A stretch of 64,000 bases of DNA from Aquipseudomonas alcaligenes (lineage in GTDB: Bacteria; Pseudomonadota; Gammaproteobacteria; Pseudomonadales; Pseudomonadaceae): contig NZ_QJRX01000003.1 of the NCBI RefSeq assembly GCF_003205495.1, positions 62,001-126,000 of the forward strand, written 5' to 3'. Positions 38,012 through 48,504 of the stretch are shown piece after piece (the stretch's first letter is position 1; each line of letters starts with the position of its first letter). The translations under genes were made by a program, and so were the position numbers. Below the pieces are notes generated by a model. It had not been told where the DNA came from, did no database searches, and saw only the letters and a list, made by a program, of their open reading frames with translations.

Positions 38012-38665
38012 ATGGCCGCATACGAGATTCTCATCGCCGACGACCACCCGTTGTTCCGCAGCGCCCTGCACCAGGCGCTGACCCTGGGCCTGGGGCCGGA
38101 CGTGCGCCTGGTGGAAGCGGCCAGCATCGCCGAGCTGGAGGCCCGCCTGGCCGAGAAGGCCGACTGGGACCTGGTCCTGCTCGACCTCAACATGCCTGGC
38201 GCCTATGGCTTTTCCGGCCTGGTGCTGCTGCGCGGGCAGTATCCGCAGATCCCCGTGGTGATGATTTCCGCCCAGGAGGAGGCCGCCGTGGTGGCGCGTG
38301 CCCGTGAGTTCGGCGCCAGCGGCTTCATTCCCAAGTCCAGCCCGCTGGAAACCCTCCAGCAGGCCGTGCGCCAGGTGCTCGATGGCGAGGTCTGGTGGCC
38401 GCCGCAGGCCTTCGAAGCGGTCAGCGTGTCGGCCGAGGCCAAGGCCGCCAGCGCCGGCCTGGCCAGCCTGACGCCGCAGCAGTTCCGCGTCCTGACCATG
38501 GTCTGCGAGGGCCTGCTGAACAAGCAGATCGCCTTCGAGCTGAGTGTCTCGGAGGCCACCATCAAGGCCCATGTCACCGCCATCTTCCGCAAGCTCGGCG
38601 TGCGCACCCGCACCCAGGCGGCGCTGCTGCTGCAGCAGATGGAGTCGGTGCCGGCCCAGCAGTAG
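38012..38665 (+). CDS. erdR: NarL/LuxR-type response regulator ErdR
   Basis: 217 residues: receiver domain (ILIADDHPLFRSALHQAL, phosphorylation Asp in LVLLDLNMPGAYG, VVMISAQEE, conserved Lys in GFIPKSS) and a C-terminal LuxR-type helix-turn-helix (LTPQQFRVLTMVCEGL, NKQIAFELSVSEATIKAH). It is the homologue of ErdR, next to dgkA as in P. aeruginosa, where the regulator controls ethanol and acetate metabolism genes. The cognate kinase is not in this window. Confidence 0.88.
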   Translation: MAAYEILIADDHPLFRSALHQALTLGLGPDVRLVEAASIAELEARLAEKADWDLVLLDLNMPGAYGFSGLVLLRGQYPQIPVVMISAQEEAAVVARAREFGASGFIPKSSPLETLQQAVRQVLDGEVWWPPQAFEAVSVSAEAKAASAGLASLTPQQFRVLTMVCEGLLNKQIAFELSVSEATIKAHVTAIFRKLGVRTRTQAALLLQQMESVPAQQ

Positions 38666-38726
38666 GCCCCTTGTGGGCCGCTCGCCGCTACAATGCGCGG
38701 CGAGTCATTCACGGATTGCCTTCCCC

Positions 38727-39092
38727 ATGTCGCCATTCAAGGGCCAGACCGGCCTGAAACGTATCCTCAATGCCGCCGGCTATTCGCTGGACGGCCTGCG
38801 CGCCGCCTTCACCGGCGAAGCTGCCTTCCGCCAGCTGGTGCTGCTCAACGCGGTGCTGATTCCGCTGGCCTTCTGGCTCGACGTCAGTCCGGTGGAGCGC
38901 GCGCTGATGGTGGCGGCGGGCTTGCTGTCGCTGATCGTCGAGTTGCTCAACTCGGCGGTGGAGGCGGCCATCGACCGCATCTCCCTGGAGCGCCACCCGC
39001 TGTCGAAGAACGCCAAGGACATGGGCAGTGCCGCCCAGCTGACCTCACTGGTGCTGATCGCCCTGGTCTGGTCGATCATCCTGCTCGGCTGA
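38727..39092 (+). CDS. dgkA: diacylglycerol kinase
   Basis: 121 residues with three membrane segments; start MSPFKGQTGLKRILNAAGYS. It phosphorylates diacylglycerol to phosphatidic acid in the inner membrane, recycling the lipid by-product of membrane-derived oligosaccharide synthesis. The signature LLSLIVELLNSAVEAAIDRI (E-x2-N-x2-E) and LSKNAKDMGSAAQ are intact. Converges with the DUF58 gene 11 nt away. Confidence 0.95.
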   Translation: MSPFKGQTGLKRILNAAGYSLDGLRAAFTGEAAFRQLVLLNAVLIPLAFWLDVSPVERALMVAAGLLSLIVELLNSAVEAAIDRISLERHPLSKNAKDMGSAAQLTSLVLIALVWSIILLG

Positions 39093-39103
39093 GCGACCCG
39101 CGC

Positions 39104-40435
39104 CTACAGCACCCCGGCCTTCTTCCAGGCCAGGTAGCGGCTGACCAGCTCCGGCCCCAGCTCCTTCGGCCGCGCATCCAGCACCGGCACGCCGTGGGCC
39201 AGCAGGCGCTCGTGCAGGCCGGCGCGCGCATTCAGGTAATCGACCGTGCCGCAGTAGGCCAGGGCCTGCTCGTAGTCCTGCACCTGGCTGTGACGCAGGC
39301 GATCGAGCACTTCCTCGCGCAGGCTGGCGACCAGCACCCGGTGCTGGCGGCCCAGGCGCCTGACCGCGCCGAGCAGCTCCTCGTCGTCCTCGTCGCGCAG
39401 GTTGGTCACCAGCACCACCAGGGCGCGACGGCGCTGGCGGGCGAGCAGGGCGTTGATCGCCGCCGCGTAGTCGGCCGGCCGGCGGGTGCTGTCGAGGGCA
39501 TACACGGCGTTGAGCAGGGTGCCGATGTGGGCCTGGCCCTTGAGCGGCGGCACGTACTGGTCCTGGTTGCCGGCGAAGGTCGCCAGGCCCACCGCGTCGC
39601 CCTGGCGCAGGGCCACGTAGCTGAGCAGCAGGCAGGCGTTGAGGGCGTGGTCGAAGTGCGCCAGCTCGTCGTCCTGGCTGCGCATGCGGCGGCCGCAGTC
39701 GAGCAGGAAGACGATCTGCTGGTCGCGCTCGTCCTGGTACTCGCGGGCGATCGGCGTGCGCTTGCGCGCGGTGGCCTTCCAGTCGATCTGGCGCAGCGTG
39801 TCGCCGTCGCGGAACTCGCGCAGCTGGTGGAACTCCAGGCCCAGGCCGCGGCGCTGGCGCTGGCGTACGCCGAGCTGGCTGAGCCAGTCGTCCACCGCCA
39901 TCAGCTGGGCACCGTAGAGGCGGGCGAAGTCGGGGTAGACACGGGTCTCGCTGGCCTGCTCGACGAAGCGCCGTGCCTGCCACAGGCGCAGCGGGCTGGG
40001 CAGCAGCAGTTCGCAGCGGGGGAATCGGAAGTGGCCGCGCCTGAGCGGGCGCACCCGGTAGCCGAACTCGGTCTGCTCGCCCGGATGCAGCGCCACCGAC
40101 TGGGGCAGGAACTCGAAGTCCATGTGCTCCGGCAGATGGTCGAAGGCCTGTATGACCAGCGGCTGGCGATAGTCGTGGTGCAGGGTCAGGCGCACCTCGC
40201 TCCAGCGCCCTAGCGGCAGGTTGCCGGGCAGCTGGCGCTGCAGGCGCGGGGTGGGCTGCCGGCGCAGCCACAGGGCGTCCAGACCAGCGAGCAGCAGCAG
40301 GGCCAGCAGCAGGCCCCACCACAGCGGCTGCAGGGTCTGCGGCAGCCTGATGCCGAGCAGCGGCAGGCTGCCGAGAGCGATGGCCAGAACCAGCAGGCCG
40401 CCGAGCAGGCCGAGGAGCAGGCGGGATGGTTTCAT
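39104..40435 (-). CDS. DUF58 domain-containing protein, last gene of the MoxR operon
   Basis: 443 residues: N-terminal pair of hydrophobic segments (MKPSRLLLGLLGGLLVLAIA and LLLALLLLAG), then a beta-rich part and the DUF58/VWA-like core (EFHQLREFRDGDTLRQIDWK, RKRTPIAREYQDERDQQIVF, FLLDCGRRMRSQDDELAHFD). In MoxR systems the DUF58 protein is a proposed client or partner of the ATPase. It starts 13 nt after moxR. Function unknown. Confidence 0.87.
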   Translation of the reverse strand: MKPSRLLLGLLGGLLVLAIALGSLPLLGIRLPQTLQPLWWGLLLALLLLAGLDALWLRRQPTPRLQRQLPGNLPLGRWSEVRLTLHHDYRQPLVIQAFDHLPEHMDFEFLPQSVALHPGEQTEFGYRVRPLRRGHFRFPRCELLLPSPLRLWQARRFVEQASETRVYPDFARLYGAQLMAVDDWLSQLGVRQRQRRGLGLEFHQLREFRDGDTLRQIDWKATARKRTPIAREYQDERDQQIVFLLDCGRRMRSQDDELAHFDHALNACLLLSYVALRQGDAVGLATFAGNQDQYVPPLKGQAHIGTLLNAVYALDSTRRPADYAAAINALLARQRRRALVVLVTNLRDEDDEELLGAVRRLGRQHRVLVASLREEVLDRLRHSQVQDYEQALAYCGTVDYLNARAGLHERLLAHGVPVLDARPKELGPELVSRYLAWKKAGVL

Positions 40436-40448
40436 GCGCGGGCGATCG

Positions 40449-41485
<1,037 letters not shown>

Positions 41486-41489
<4 letters not shown>

Positions 41490-42724
41490 AGGGCATTCCT
41501 GAGGGTTTGCAGGTTGGCGACCTGGCGGGTGAAGTCGGCGGCGGACAGCCGCTGCGCCGGCAGCGGGCGCATGGCCTGGCTGATGGCGGCGGTGGGTAAG
41601 CGGGTGAGGCGGCCGAGCACCTGCCACTGCTCGGCCACCGGCAGGCGTTCGAAGCCGGGGTGGCGATGGCGGGCGCGGCGCTGGATGTCGCGTTGCAGGT
41701 TGGCCAGCAGGTGCTGCTGGCCGGCACGCCGCAGGAGGAAGTCGGCGCCGGCGCGCAGGTGCTCCTCCAGCTGCCGGCGCGCCGGCGCGGGTTGCCCCTG
41801 CAGCGGGCCGTGGCGCAGGCCGACATGCCACAGCAGCAGGCCGATGAGCAGGGCCAGCGCCGCCAGCGCGGCGGGATAGTGCTTGAGCAGCAGGCTGAAC
41901 AGGTCGTCGCGCTGGGCGTTGTAGATCAGGGTCACGACGCTGTCCTGGGTCAGGTACCAGAGCAGCCAGGCATTGTCGTGGTCGCCGATCCTGTCGTTCT
42001 GCCACAGCCAGGCGTCGGTCAGCACGGTGACCAGCCCCTTGCCGTGCTCGAGCTGCAGCATGTGGGTGGCGTCGCCGCTGTTGGCCCAGGCGTAGGCGCG
42101 GTTCTCGGCATCGAACAGGTGGTACTCGGTGTCGAATTCGACGTAGGCCGGCGCTTCCTCGTTCTCCAGATAGATCTTGGTCAGCTCCGGATAGCGGTCC
42201 TCTTCCGTGTCTTGCGCAGCCGTCGCCTCGGCGCCGGACTCAGGTGTGGGCTCGGCCGCTTCCTCATTCTCGGCAGCGGATTCCTGGTCGTCTTCCTCGT
42301 CCAGCTCGTAGGTGCTGAACTGCTGCACGCCAAGGGCGTCCAGCAGCAGGTCGCCGCTGCGCTCCTCTTCCTCGTCCCACAGCTCCTCGGCGACGAACAC
42401 CAGATGGCCGCCCCGGGCGGTCCAGTCCAGCACCTGCTCGGCCTGGCGCGGCGTCATGTTGCGGCGCGGTGCCAGCAGCATGAGGGTGTGTCCGGCGGGC
42501 GGTAGGTCGCGCAGCACCTCCAGACCCTCGGCACGCGTGGCGGCTATCTTCTGCTGGCGCAGGAACAGCTCGGCGGCCAGGTAGTCGTTGGCGCGCGCCT
42601 CGGGCGAGGGACCGTGCTTGATGGTTTCCTCGTAGGGCTGCAGGCGCGCCAGGGCATGCAGGCCGAGCCAGACCAGGGCGATCAGCAGCACGCCGCCGAG
42701 GGCGAGTTTCAGCGGCCGGCTCAT
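41486..42724 (-). CDS. DUF4350 domain-containing membrane protein
   Basis: 412 residues. Membrane segments at the N-terminus (LKLALGGVLLIALVWLGL) and near residue 280-300 (PAALAALALLIGLLLWHVGL) enclose a periplasmic-type DUF4350 domain (YLAAELFLRQQKIAATR, GHTLMLLAPRRNMTPRQAE, GGHLVFVAEELW). A low-complexity acidic insertion lies in the middle (EEDDQESAAENEEAAEPTPE, continuing with more Glu/Ala/Asp). It overlaps both operon neighbours by 4 nt. Confidence 0.87.
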
Positions 42725-44304
42725 GCCCGTGCCCCCGGGGCGAACAGGCGCCGCCAGCCGTCGGCGAGGGCGCGGCCGAGGTTGGCCGGCGGCAGGCGGT
42801 GGCCGTAGGCGAGGTTCTGCCAGTGGCGGGTCAGCACCAGGCTGAAGCGTTGCAGGTCCTCGCGCTGCAGGGTCTCGACCAGGCGCAGTACCTCGCCCTC
42901 GGTGTGCGAGCCCTTCAGCGGCAGACGGAAGTCATGCAGCAGGCGGCTGAGCAGGGCGCGGTAGAGCAGGCCGAGGGCTTCGCGCGGCTGCTCTGCCCAG
43001 AGCCGCTCGGCCTCGCCGGCGACGTCCGCGGGCAGGCTCTCCGGAGCCAGCTCCAGGCCGAACAGCTGGCTCGGCATCTCGCGCGCGGGGCGCTGCGGCA
43101 GGCCCAGGCGTGCGGCGAAGGTGCTCAGCCATTCGCGGTAGCGCCACAGCAGCAGGGCGACCAGCAGGGCCAGGGCGGCCCACAGCAGCACCTCAAAGAA
43201 CAGCGCCAGCAGGTCGAGGCTGCCCCAGAACTTGCCGAGCTCGAACAGCTTCTCGATCAGCTCGATCAGGTTCTCGATCTCCTCCTCGCTCGGCTCCTCG
43301 GCGCTGTCGTCGCCGAAACGCCAACCCCGCACCACCTCGCGGTTTTCGAAGGGCGGTGCATCGAGCAGCTGGGTGATGCCGTCGCGCGCTTCCTGGCTGG
43401 TCAGCGGCTGCAGCAGCAGGCGAGCGGCATCCGGGCCCATGGGATCGTCGAAGGGTACCGGGCAGCTGGCGCTCGGCTTGGCCGCCAGGGCCTCGCCGCT
43501 CGGCAGCAGGGCCAGGCTGGCGCAGCAGACCAGCAGCAGGGCATAGGCGCTGCCGGTGAGACGCTGGCGCAGGCGGCGGAAAGTCAGCTCGATGTCCCAG
43601 GCTTCCAGCTCGGTGCGGCGATTCAGGTAGAGGGTGAAGCCGCAGGCCACGTAGATCGGTTCCCAGAACACCAGGACCAGAGCGTAGAGCAGGTTGGACA
43701 GGTGCTCCAGCCATAGCCACTCGCCGCTGCTGGCGTCGAGCAGCATCTGCCAGCTCCAGTCGATCTGTACCTGCTGCGGGATCAGCAGGTAGAGCAGGGT
43801 GATCAGGCCCAGCGACAGCAGGGCCTCCAGATGAACGCCGAGCACGGTCAGCCAGGTGGCGCCACCGGCGTAGCGTTGCCCCAGAACCACCAGGCGCTTG
43901 CTGCGTGCCTCGCCGGCCAGGCCTTCCAGCTGCAGCACCGGCAGGTCGAAGCTGCGTGTCGGGCTCAGGCGGCGCCAGGTCAGGCTGGCGATCAGTTGCG
44001 GTCTGAGCAGGCGCGGCAGGGCCCGGAAGGCCTCCTTGAGGGTCGGTGTGTCGCCGAACAGGGCGCGCGACAGGATGTGCAGCGGCAGGCGCTCCCAGGC
44101 CGGCTTGAGCCACCAGAACAGCAGCACGGCGACGGTCGGGTACTGCCAGAGCAGGGCGCTGAGCAGGACGAACAGCGGCAAGGTGAGCAGCGCCCAGCTG
44201 GCCATCAGCAGGCCCAGGTGGCGGCGCGCCAGCAGCACGCCGAGGTCGATGGCTTCCCAGGCGCTGCGCGGGCGGATGGCGACGCTGGCGTCAGTCAGGC
44301 GCAT
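42721..44304 (-). CDS. DUF4129 domain-containing membrane protein
   Basis: 527 residues with several hydrophobic segments in the first 250 residues (LGLLMASWALLTLPLFVL, YALLLVCCASLALLPSG) and two further on (DLLALFFEVLLWAALALLVA). The C-terminal DUF4129 domain reads WAEQPREALGLLYRALLSRL, RLPLKGSHTEGEVLRLVETL. Such proteins accompany MoxR and DUF58. It overlaps the upstream SpoIIM-like gene by 14 nt and DUF4350 by 4 nt. Confidence 0.85.
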   Translation of the reverse strand: MRLTDASVAIRPRSAWEAIDLGVLLARRHLGLLMASWALLTLPLFVLLSALLWQYPTVAVLLFWWLKPAWERLPLHILSRALFGDTPTLKEAFRALPRLLRPQLIASLTWRRLSPTRSFDLPVLQLEGLAGEARSKRLVVLGQRYAGGATWLTVLGVHLEALLSLGLITLLYLLIPQQVQIDWSWQMLLDASSGEWLWLEHLSNLLYALVLVFWEPIYVACGFTLYLNRRTELEAWDIELTFRRLRQRLTGSAYALLLVCCASLALLPSGEALAAKPSASCPVPFDDPMGPDAARLLLQPLTSQEARDGITQLLDAPPFENREVVRGWRFGDDSAEEPSEEEIENLIELIEKLFELGKFWGSLDLLALFFEVLLWAALALLVALLLWRYREWLSTFAARLGLPQRPAREMPSQLFGLELAPESLPADVAGEAERLWAEQPREALGLLYRALLSRLLHDFRLPLKGSHTEGEVLRLVETLQREDLQRFSLVLTRHWQNLAYGHRLPPANLGRALADGWRRLFAPGARA

Positions 44305-45271
44305 GGCGGGTGCGTCCGGCGAGCAGGAAATAGGCGATCACCAGCAGCCACAGGCCGGCCCCGACCCAGTACTTGGTCAGCGGGCTGGCGTAGGTCATGG
44401 ACGACCAGTAGGCCTCGACGAAGGCGGCGATCAGGAGGAACAGGATGACCCCGGCGACCAGTTGGATGGCCTGGCCGGCCGCCTGGCGCAGGGCTTCGCC
44501 ACGGCGCAGGCGGCCGGGGGCGAGCAGCGCCCAGCCGAGCTTGAGCCCGGCGGCGCCGGCCAGGGCGATGGCGGTCAGCTCGAAGGCACCGTGGCCGATG
44601 ACGAAGGACCAGAAGGTCTCGCTGTAGCCGATGCGCGTCAGGTGGCCGGCGATGGCGCCGATCACCAGGCCGTTGTAGAGCAGGAAGAACAGGCTGCCGA
44701 GGCCGAACAGCAGGCCACTGGCGAAGGTCTGAAAGGCGATGCCGATGTTGTTCATGATGTAGAAGCCGAACATCATCCAGTCGTCGCCGGAGTCGCGTTC
44801 GGCGAAGCGGCCGATGCGCCGCGCGCCCGGGTCGTACATCTCCTCCATCTGGCCGACCTGCTCGGCCGGCATCAGGCTGTAGATCACTTCGGGGAACTGC
44901 CAGGTGAGCAGGCCCATGCCGAGCAGGCTGCCGAAGAACAGCAGGCAGCCGGCCAGCACGGCGCGCCATTCGCGGCGCACCAGCTGCGGGAAGCCGGCGA
45001 TGACGAAGCCGATGACCTGTGCGCCCAGGTGGCTGCGGTGGCGATAGAACTGCTGGTGACCGCGCTTGGCCAGTTGCTGCAGGCGGTCGATCAGGTGGCT
45101 GCTGTAGCCGCGCTCCTCGGCCAGGGCCAGGTGTTGGCAGAGGTGGCGGTAGTCGATGGCGAAGCTCTCGCAGTCGCGCCGCTCGGCCTTGCCGCGTTCC
45201 AGTGCCTGCAGGCGTTGCTCGAAGGCCTGCCAGTCGGCTGCGTGGCGTTGCTCGAAAAGATGCTGCTTCAT
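44291..45271 (-). CDS. stage II sporulation protein M-like membrane protein
   Basis: 326 residues with five to six membrane segments (VLAGCLLFFGSLLGMGLLTW, FGLGSLFFLLYNGLVIGA, FWSFVIGHGAFELTAIALAG) and a soluble N-terminus. The GHGAFELTAI block and IMNNIGIAFQTFASGLLFG are typical of the SpoIIM family. This is not sporulation: the family is common with RDD and MoxR in non-sporulating bacteria. The start overlaps the RDD stop (ATGA). Confidence 0.87.
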   Translation of the reverse strand: MKQHLFEQRHAADWQAFEQRLQALERGKAERRDCESFAIDYRHLCQHLALAEERGYSSHLIDRLQQLAKRGHQQFYRHRSHLGAQVIGFVIAGFPQLVRREWRAVLAGCLLFFGSLLGMGLLTWQFPEVIYSLMPAEQVGQMEEMYDPGARRIGRFAERDSGDDWMMFGFYIMNNIGIAFQTFASGLLFGLGSLFFLLYNGLVIGAIAGHLTRIGYSETFWSFVIGHGAFELTAIALAGAAGLKLGWALLAPGRLRRGEALRQAAGQAIQLVAGVILFLLIAAFVEAYWSSMTYASPLTKYWVGAGLWLLVIAYFLLAGRTRHAPD

Positions 45272-45996
45272 GCCGACCCCAACAGGCTGCGGGCGATGCC
45301 GTTGAGGCGCGCCTCGGCGTGTTCCGGCAGGCTGTCCAGTGGCTCGGCGAGGATCGCCGCCAGCTCGGTGCGGCGCGCGGTGGAGAGACTGGTGCGGCGT
45401 TCGGCGAAGTCCAGCACGGCGCGTTGCTCGGCCAGGCTGAGCGGGAAGGGCGCGCGCTCGGCCTCCGCCTCGGGCGGCTGCGGCTGTTTCGGTTCCTCGT
45501 CGCGATACACCACCAGGGTGCCGGCGGCCAGGTCGCCGAGGCGTTTGAACTGGCTGTGGCTCAGGCAGCTTATCGCGCCCAGGCAGTAGGCGAACGGCAG
45601 CATGTCCACCGCGCGCAGCAGGTTACGGGTCAGCGAGGCAGCCCAGCCCACCGGGGTGCCGTCGTCATGCACCACGTGCAGGCCCATGGCCTTCTTGCCG
45701 GGGGTGCGGCCCTGGTACAGCACTTCGAACAGCACCGGGTACCACCAGTTGACCAGGAAGTAGAGGATGGTGCCCAGGCCAGCGCCGAACTGACCGAGCA
45801 GGCCGAGTAGCACGAAGGCCGCCAGCAGGATGGCGCCACGGATCAACAGGTCGATGCCGAAGGCCAGCGCGCGCGGCATCAGGCCGGCGGGACGGAGGAT
45901 CAGATCGATGCCCTCGGGCGTCTCAACCAGCAGGCGGGTATCCAGCAGGGGCAGGCCTGGGGCAGCGGACTGGGCGGTGGCGGGCGTGAACGGCAT
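45268..45996 (-). CDS. RDD family membrane protein, first gene of the MoxR operon
   Basis: 242 residues, RDD domain with two to three hydrophobic segments: LIRGAILLAAFVLLGLLGQF, LYFLVNWWYPVLFEVLYQG and RTPGKKAMGLHVVHDDGTP, with the family's Arg/Asp pattern in ALAFGIDLLIRG. RDD proteins are small inner-membrane proteins of mostly unknown role. It opens the run RDD-SpoIIM-DUF4129-DUF4350-MoxR-DUF58, so the operon promoter must lie between 45997 and 46091. Confidence 0.88.
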   Translation of the reverse strand: MPFTPATAQSAAPGLPLLDTRLLVETPEGIDLILRPAGLMPRALAFGIDLLIRGAILLAAFVLLGLLGQFGAGLGTILYFLVNWWYPVLFEVLYQGRTPGKKAMGLHVVHDDGTPVGWAASLTRNLLRAVDMLPFAYCLGAISCLSHSQFKRLGDLAAGTLVVYRDEEPKQPQPPEAEAERAPFPLSLAEQRAVLDFAERRTSLSTARRTELAAILAEPLDSLPEHAEARLNGIARSLLGSA

Positions 45997-46055
45997 CGGG
46001 GTACTGCATCGAAGAAAGGCCTGATGCTAGCCAGCAGCAGGGTGCCAAGGCAATC

Positions 46056-46075
46056 GGGCCGCCGCGCGGCGGCCC
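46056..46075 (-). terminator. GC-rich hairpin downstream of BPSS1780-like gene
   Basis: A perfect 20-bp palindrome (GGGCCGCCGC and its complement) lies after the 46092 stop. It has no T-run on the minus strand, so it is at best a weak terminator. Confidence 0.4.
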
Positions 46076-46091
46076 GAACTTCCGGGTGAAA

Positions 46092-46853
46092 TCAGTTGGC
46101 CGGCGGCAGTACGCCGAAGATGGTGCGGTACAGCACGCCCATGCTGATGATGAACAGCGGCATGCTCCAGATCAGGCCGATGCCCAGCGGAATCATGCTC
46201 AGCGCCATGATCAGGCCGAGCACCAGGAACAGGCCGAAGACCTTGAACCAGTGCTGGCTGATGGCCTTGCGCGAGGTTTCCAGGGCCTGCCAGGGTGACA
46301 GGCCGCGCTCGATCACCAGCGGCATCGCCAGCATGTAGGCCACGCCTAGGTAGATGCCGGGCAGCAGCAGGAGCAGCGAGCCGATGTAGATCAGGACGGT
46401 CATCACCACGGCGGTAATCAGCAGTGGCACGAACAGGCCGAGGCCGCTGAACACCTCGTTGAAACTGACAGGCTGGTTGGCGGCGCGACGGATACCGACC
46501 ATGTTGACCCCTGCCAGGAAGGGGTAGGTCAGGGCCGAGGCCAGTACCGAGATCACGAACTGGCCGACCAGGATGGCGCTGAGGCTGGCCTCGCTGAGCA
46601 GGCCGATGGCGCCAAAGAGGGCGCCCAGCACGCTGGTGGCGACGAACATGACCACATAGAAGATGACCAGGCCACCGAAGATGATGCCCTTGGTGCCTTT
46701 GACCAGGCGCCAGGACTCGCCGATGACGTCGCCGATGCGGAAGTCATAGCCACGGTTGAGGGCTTCGGCAATGGTCGGGGTCTGGCTGCTGGAGACTTCC
46801 TGCAGGTTGCTGACCGGTGCCGCGTAGGGGTTGGGTGCGGTGGAATCGTGCAT
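46092..46853 (-). CDS. multi-pass membrane protein, BPSS1780/DUF975-like
   Basis: 253 residues: a soluble N-terminus (MHDSTAPNPYAAPVSNLQEV), then about six hydrophobic segments (IIFGGLVIFYVVMFVATSVL, LVGQFVISVLASALTYPFLA, LLLLLPGIYLGVAYMLAMPL, VFGLFLVLGLIMALSMIPLG). The segment ERGLSPWQALETSRKAISQH is typical of this family. GGACAG precedes the ATG. Upstream of the RDD operon on the same strand, though separated by 95 nt and a hairpin. Function unknown. Confidence 0.75.
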   Translation of the reverse strand: MHDSTAPNPYAAPVSNLQEVSSSQTPTIAEALNRGYDFRIGDVIGESWRLVKGTKGIIFGGLVIFYVVMFVATSVLGALFGAIGLLSEASLSAILVGQFVISVLASALTYPFLAGVNMVGIRRAANQPVSFNEVFSGLGLFVPLLITAVVMTVLIYIGSLLLLLPGIYLGVAYMLAMPLVIERGLSPWQALETSRKAISQHWFKVFGLFLVLGLIMALSMIPLGIGLIWSMPLFIISMGVLYRTIFGVLPPAN

Positions 46854-47016
46854 GGCGTGACTGTCCTTGTGGTTGGTTTTCCTGATCGGGCCATCCTATC
46901 GGTTGAGGCATGCCGGCTACAAGGCAGGCAGCGTGAGAGACATCATGCTTTGCTTGCCGCGGCCCGTGCGGCTTGCAGTGATAGACTGGCTGCGTTGCCA
47001 CCCATGAGGAACCATC

Positions 47017-48450
47017 TTGTCTGCGAGTATCTTCTGGTACGACTACGAAACCACCGGCATCAACCCACGCTGCGATCGCCCATTGCAGGTGGCCGGCATC
47101 CGTACCGACGAGCAACTGAACGAGATCGGGGCGCCGCTCAACCTCTACTGTCGTCCGTCCGACGACATCCTGCCGCACCCGGCGGCCTGTCGCATCACCG
47201 GCATCACGCCGCAGGTGCTCGAGGAAAAGGGGCTGGTGGAGGCCGAGTTCATGGCCCGGGTGCATGCCGAACTGGCCCTGCCCGGCACCTGTGGCGCCGG
47301 CTACAACAGCCTGCGCTTCGATGACGAGGTGACCCGCTACAGCCTGTACCGCAACTTCTACGACCCCTATGCCCGCGAGTGGCAGGGCGGCAACAGTCGC
47401 TGGGATTTGATCGATCTGGTTCGTGCGGCCTATGCCCTGCGTCCCGAGGGCATCGAATGGCCGCGGGACGCGGATGGACGGGTTTCGCTCAAGCTAGAGG
47501 GGCTGACCCTGGCCAACGGCATCGAGCATGGCCAGGCCCACGATGCGCTGTCCGACGTGCGCGCCACCATCAGCCTGGCGCGCCTGCTGCGCGCGCGCCA
47601 GCCGCGCCTGTACGACTTTCTCTACCAGCTGCGCAGCAAGGCGCGGGTGGCCGAGCAGATCCGCCTGCTGCAGCCGTTGCTGCATGTGTCCGGGCGCTTC
47701 GCCGGTGATCGTCATTACCTGGCCGTGGTCCTGCCGCTGGCCTGGCACCCGAGCAACCGCAATGCCCTGATCGTCTGTGACCTGCAGGCCGAGCCGCAGC
47801 CGTTGCTGGAGTTGGACGGCGAAACCCTGCGCCGCCTTCTCTACACCCGCCGTGACGAGTTGGCCGAGGGCGAGCTGCCGGTACCGCTCAAGCTGCTGCA
47901 TATCAACCGCTGCCCGGTGGTGGCGCCGCTGAAGGTGCTGCGGGAGCAAGACCGCGAGCGGCTGCAGCTGGACCTGGACCTGTGCGAGCGGAGGGCTTCC
48001 TTACTGCGCGACAACCAGCCGCTCTGGCAGGCCAAGCTGGCGGACATCTATGCCGCCGAGGAGTACGCCGGGCTGGACGATCCCGAGCAGCAGCTGTACT
48101 CGGGATTTCTCGGCGAGCGTGACCGCCGTCTGTGCGAGCAGGTGCGGCAGGCCTCGGTCGAGCAATTGGCGCGGGATAACTGGGCATTCAGCGATATGCG
48201 CCTGCCCGAATTACTGTTTCGCTACCGCGCGCGCAACTTCCCGGGTTCGTTGAACGGCGCCGAGCAGCAGCGCTGGCAGGAATTCTGTCGGATGCGCTTG
48301 GAACAGGCGGAAATGGGCGCGCCCAATACCCTGAACAACTTCATGAGCGCCCTGGCGCTGGAGTGGCAGCAGGCGGATGAGGCGCAGCAGGCGGTATTGC
48401 GGGCCTGGCAGGAGCACATGGAGCGTTTGCGGGCGAGTTATTGCGGGTAA
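47017..48450 (+). CDS. sbcB: exodeoxyribonuclease I
   Basis: 477 residues with a TTG start at 47017, supported by GAGGA 7 nt upstream and by the first residues SASIFWYDYETTGINPRCD matching the family. ExoI degrades single-stranded DNA 3' to 5' in recombination and mismatch repair. DEDD exonuclease residues are visible in WYDYETTG (Asp, Glu), AGYNSLRFDDEVTRY and HDALSDVRATISLA. It precedes mvaT convergently, the gene order of P. aeruginosa PA4316-PA4315. Confidence 0.95.
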   Translation: MSASIFWYDYETTGINPRCDRPLQVAGIRTDEQLNEIGAPLNLYCRPSDDILPHPAACRITGITPQVLEEKGLVEAEFMARVHAELALPGTCGAGYNSLRFDDEVTRYSLYRNFYDPYAREWQGGNSRWDLIDLVRAAYALRPEGIEWPRDADGRVSLKLEGLTLANGIEHGQAHDALSDVRATISLARLLRARQPRLYDFLYQLRSKARVAEQIRLLQPLLHVSGRFAGDRHYLAVVLPLAWHPSNRNALIVCDLQAEPQPLLELDGETLRRLLYTRRDELAEGELPVPLKLLHINRCPVVAPLKVLREQDRERLQLDLDLCERRASLLRDNQPLWQAKLADIYAAEEYAGLDDPEQQLYSGFLGERDRRLCEQVRQASVEQLARDNWAFSDMRLPELLFRYRARNFPGSLNGAEQQRWQEFCRMRLEQAEMGAPNTLNNFMSALALEWQQADEAQQAVLRAWQEHMERLRASYCG

Positions 48451-48462
48451 CTGCAAGATAAT

Positions 48463-48490
48463 AAAAAAGCCGGCATCCGCCGGCTTTTTT
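48463..48490. terminator. bidirectional terminator between sbcB and mvaT
   Basis: 11-bp perfect arms with A6 and T6 (48463-48473, 48480-48490) and loop CATCCG. Confidence 0.9.
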
Positions 48491-48504
48491 CAAACTACGG
48501 GTGA

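Noticed and set aside
44291-45271. Sporulation gene
   Set aside because: SpoIIM-like family members are common in non-sporulating bacteria with RDD/MoxR; the rest of the window is Pseudomonas.
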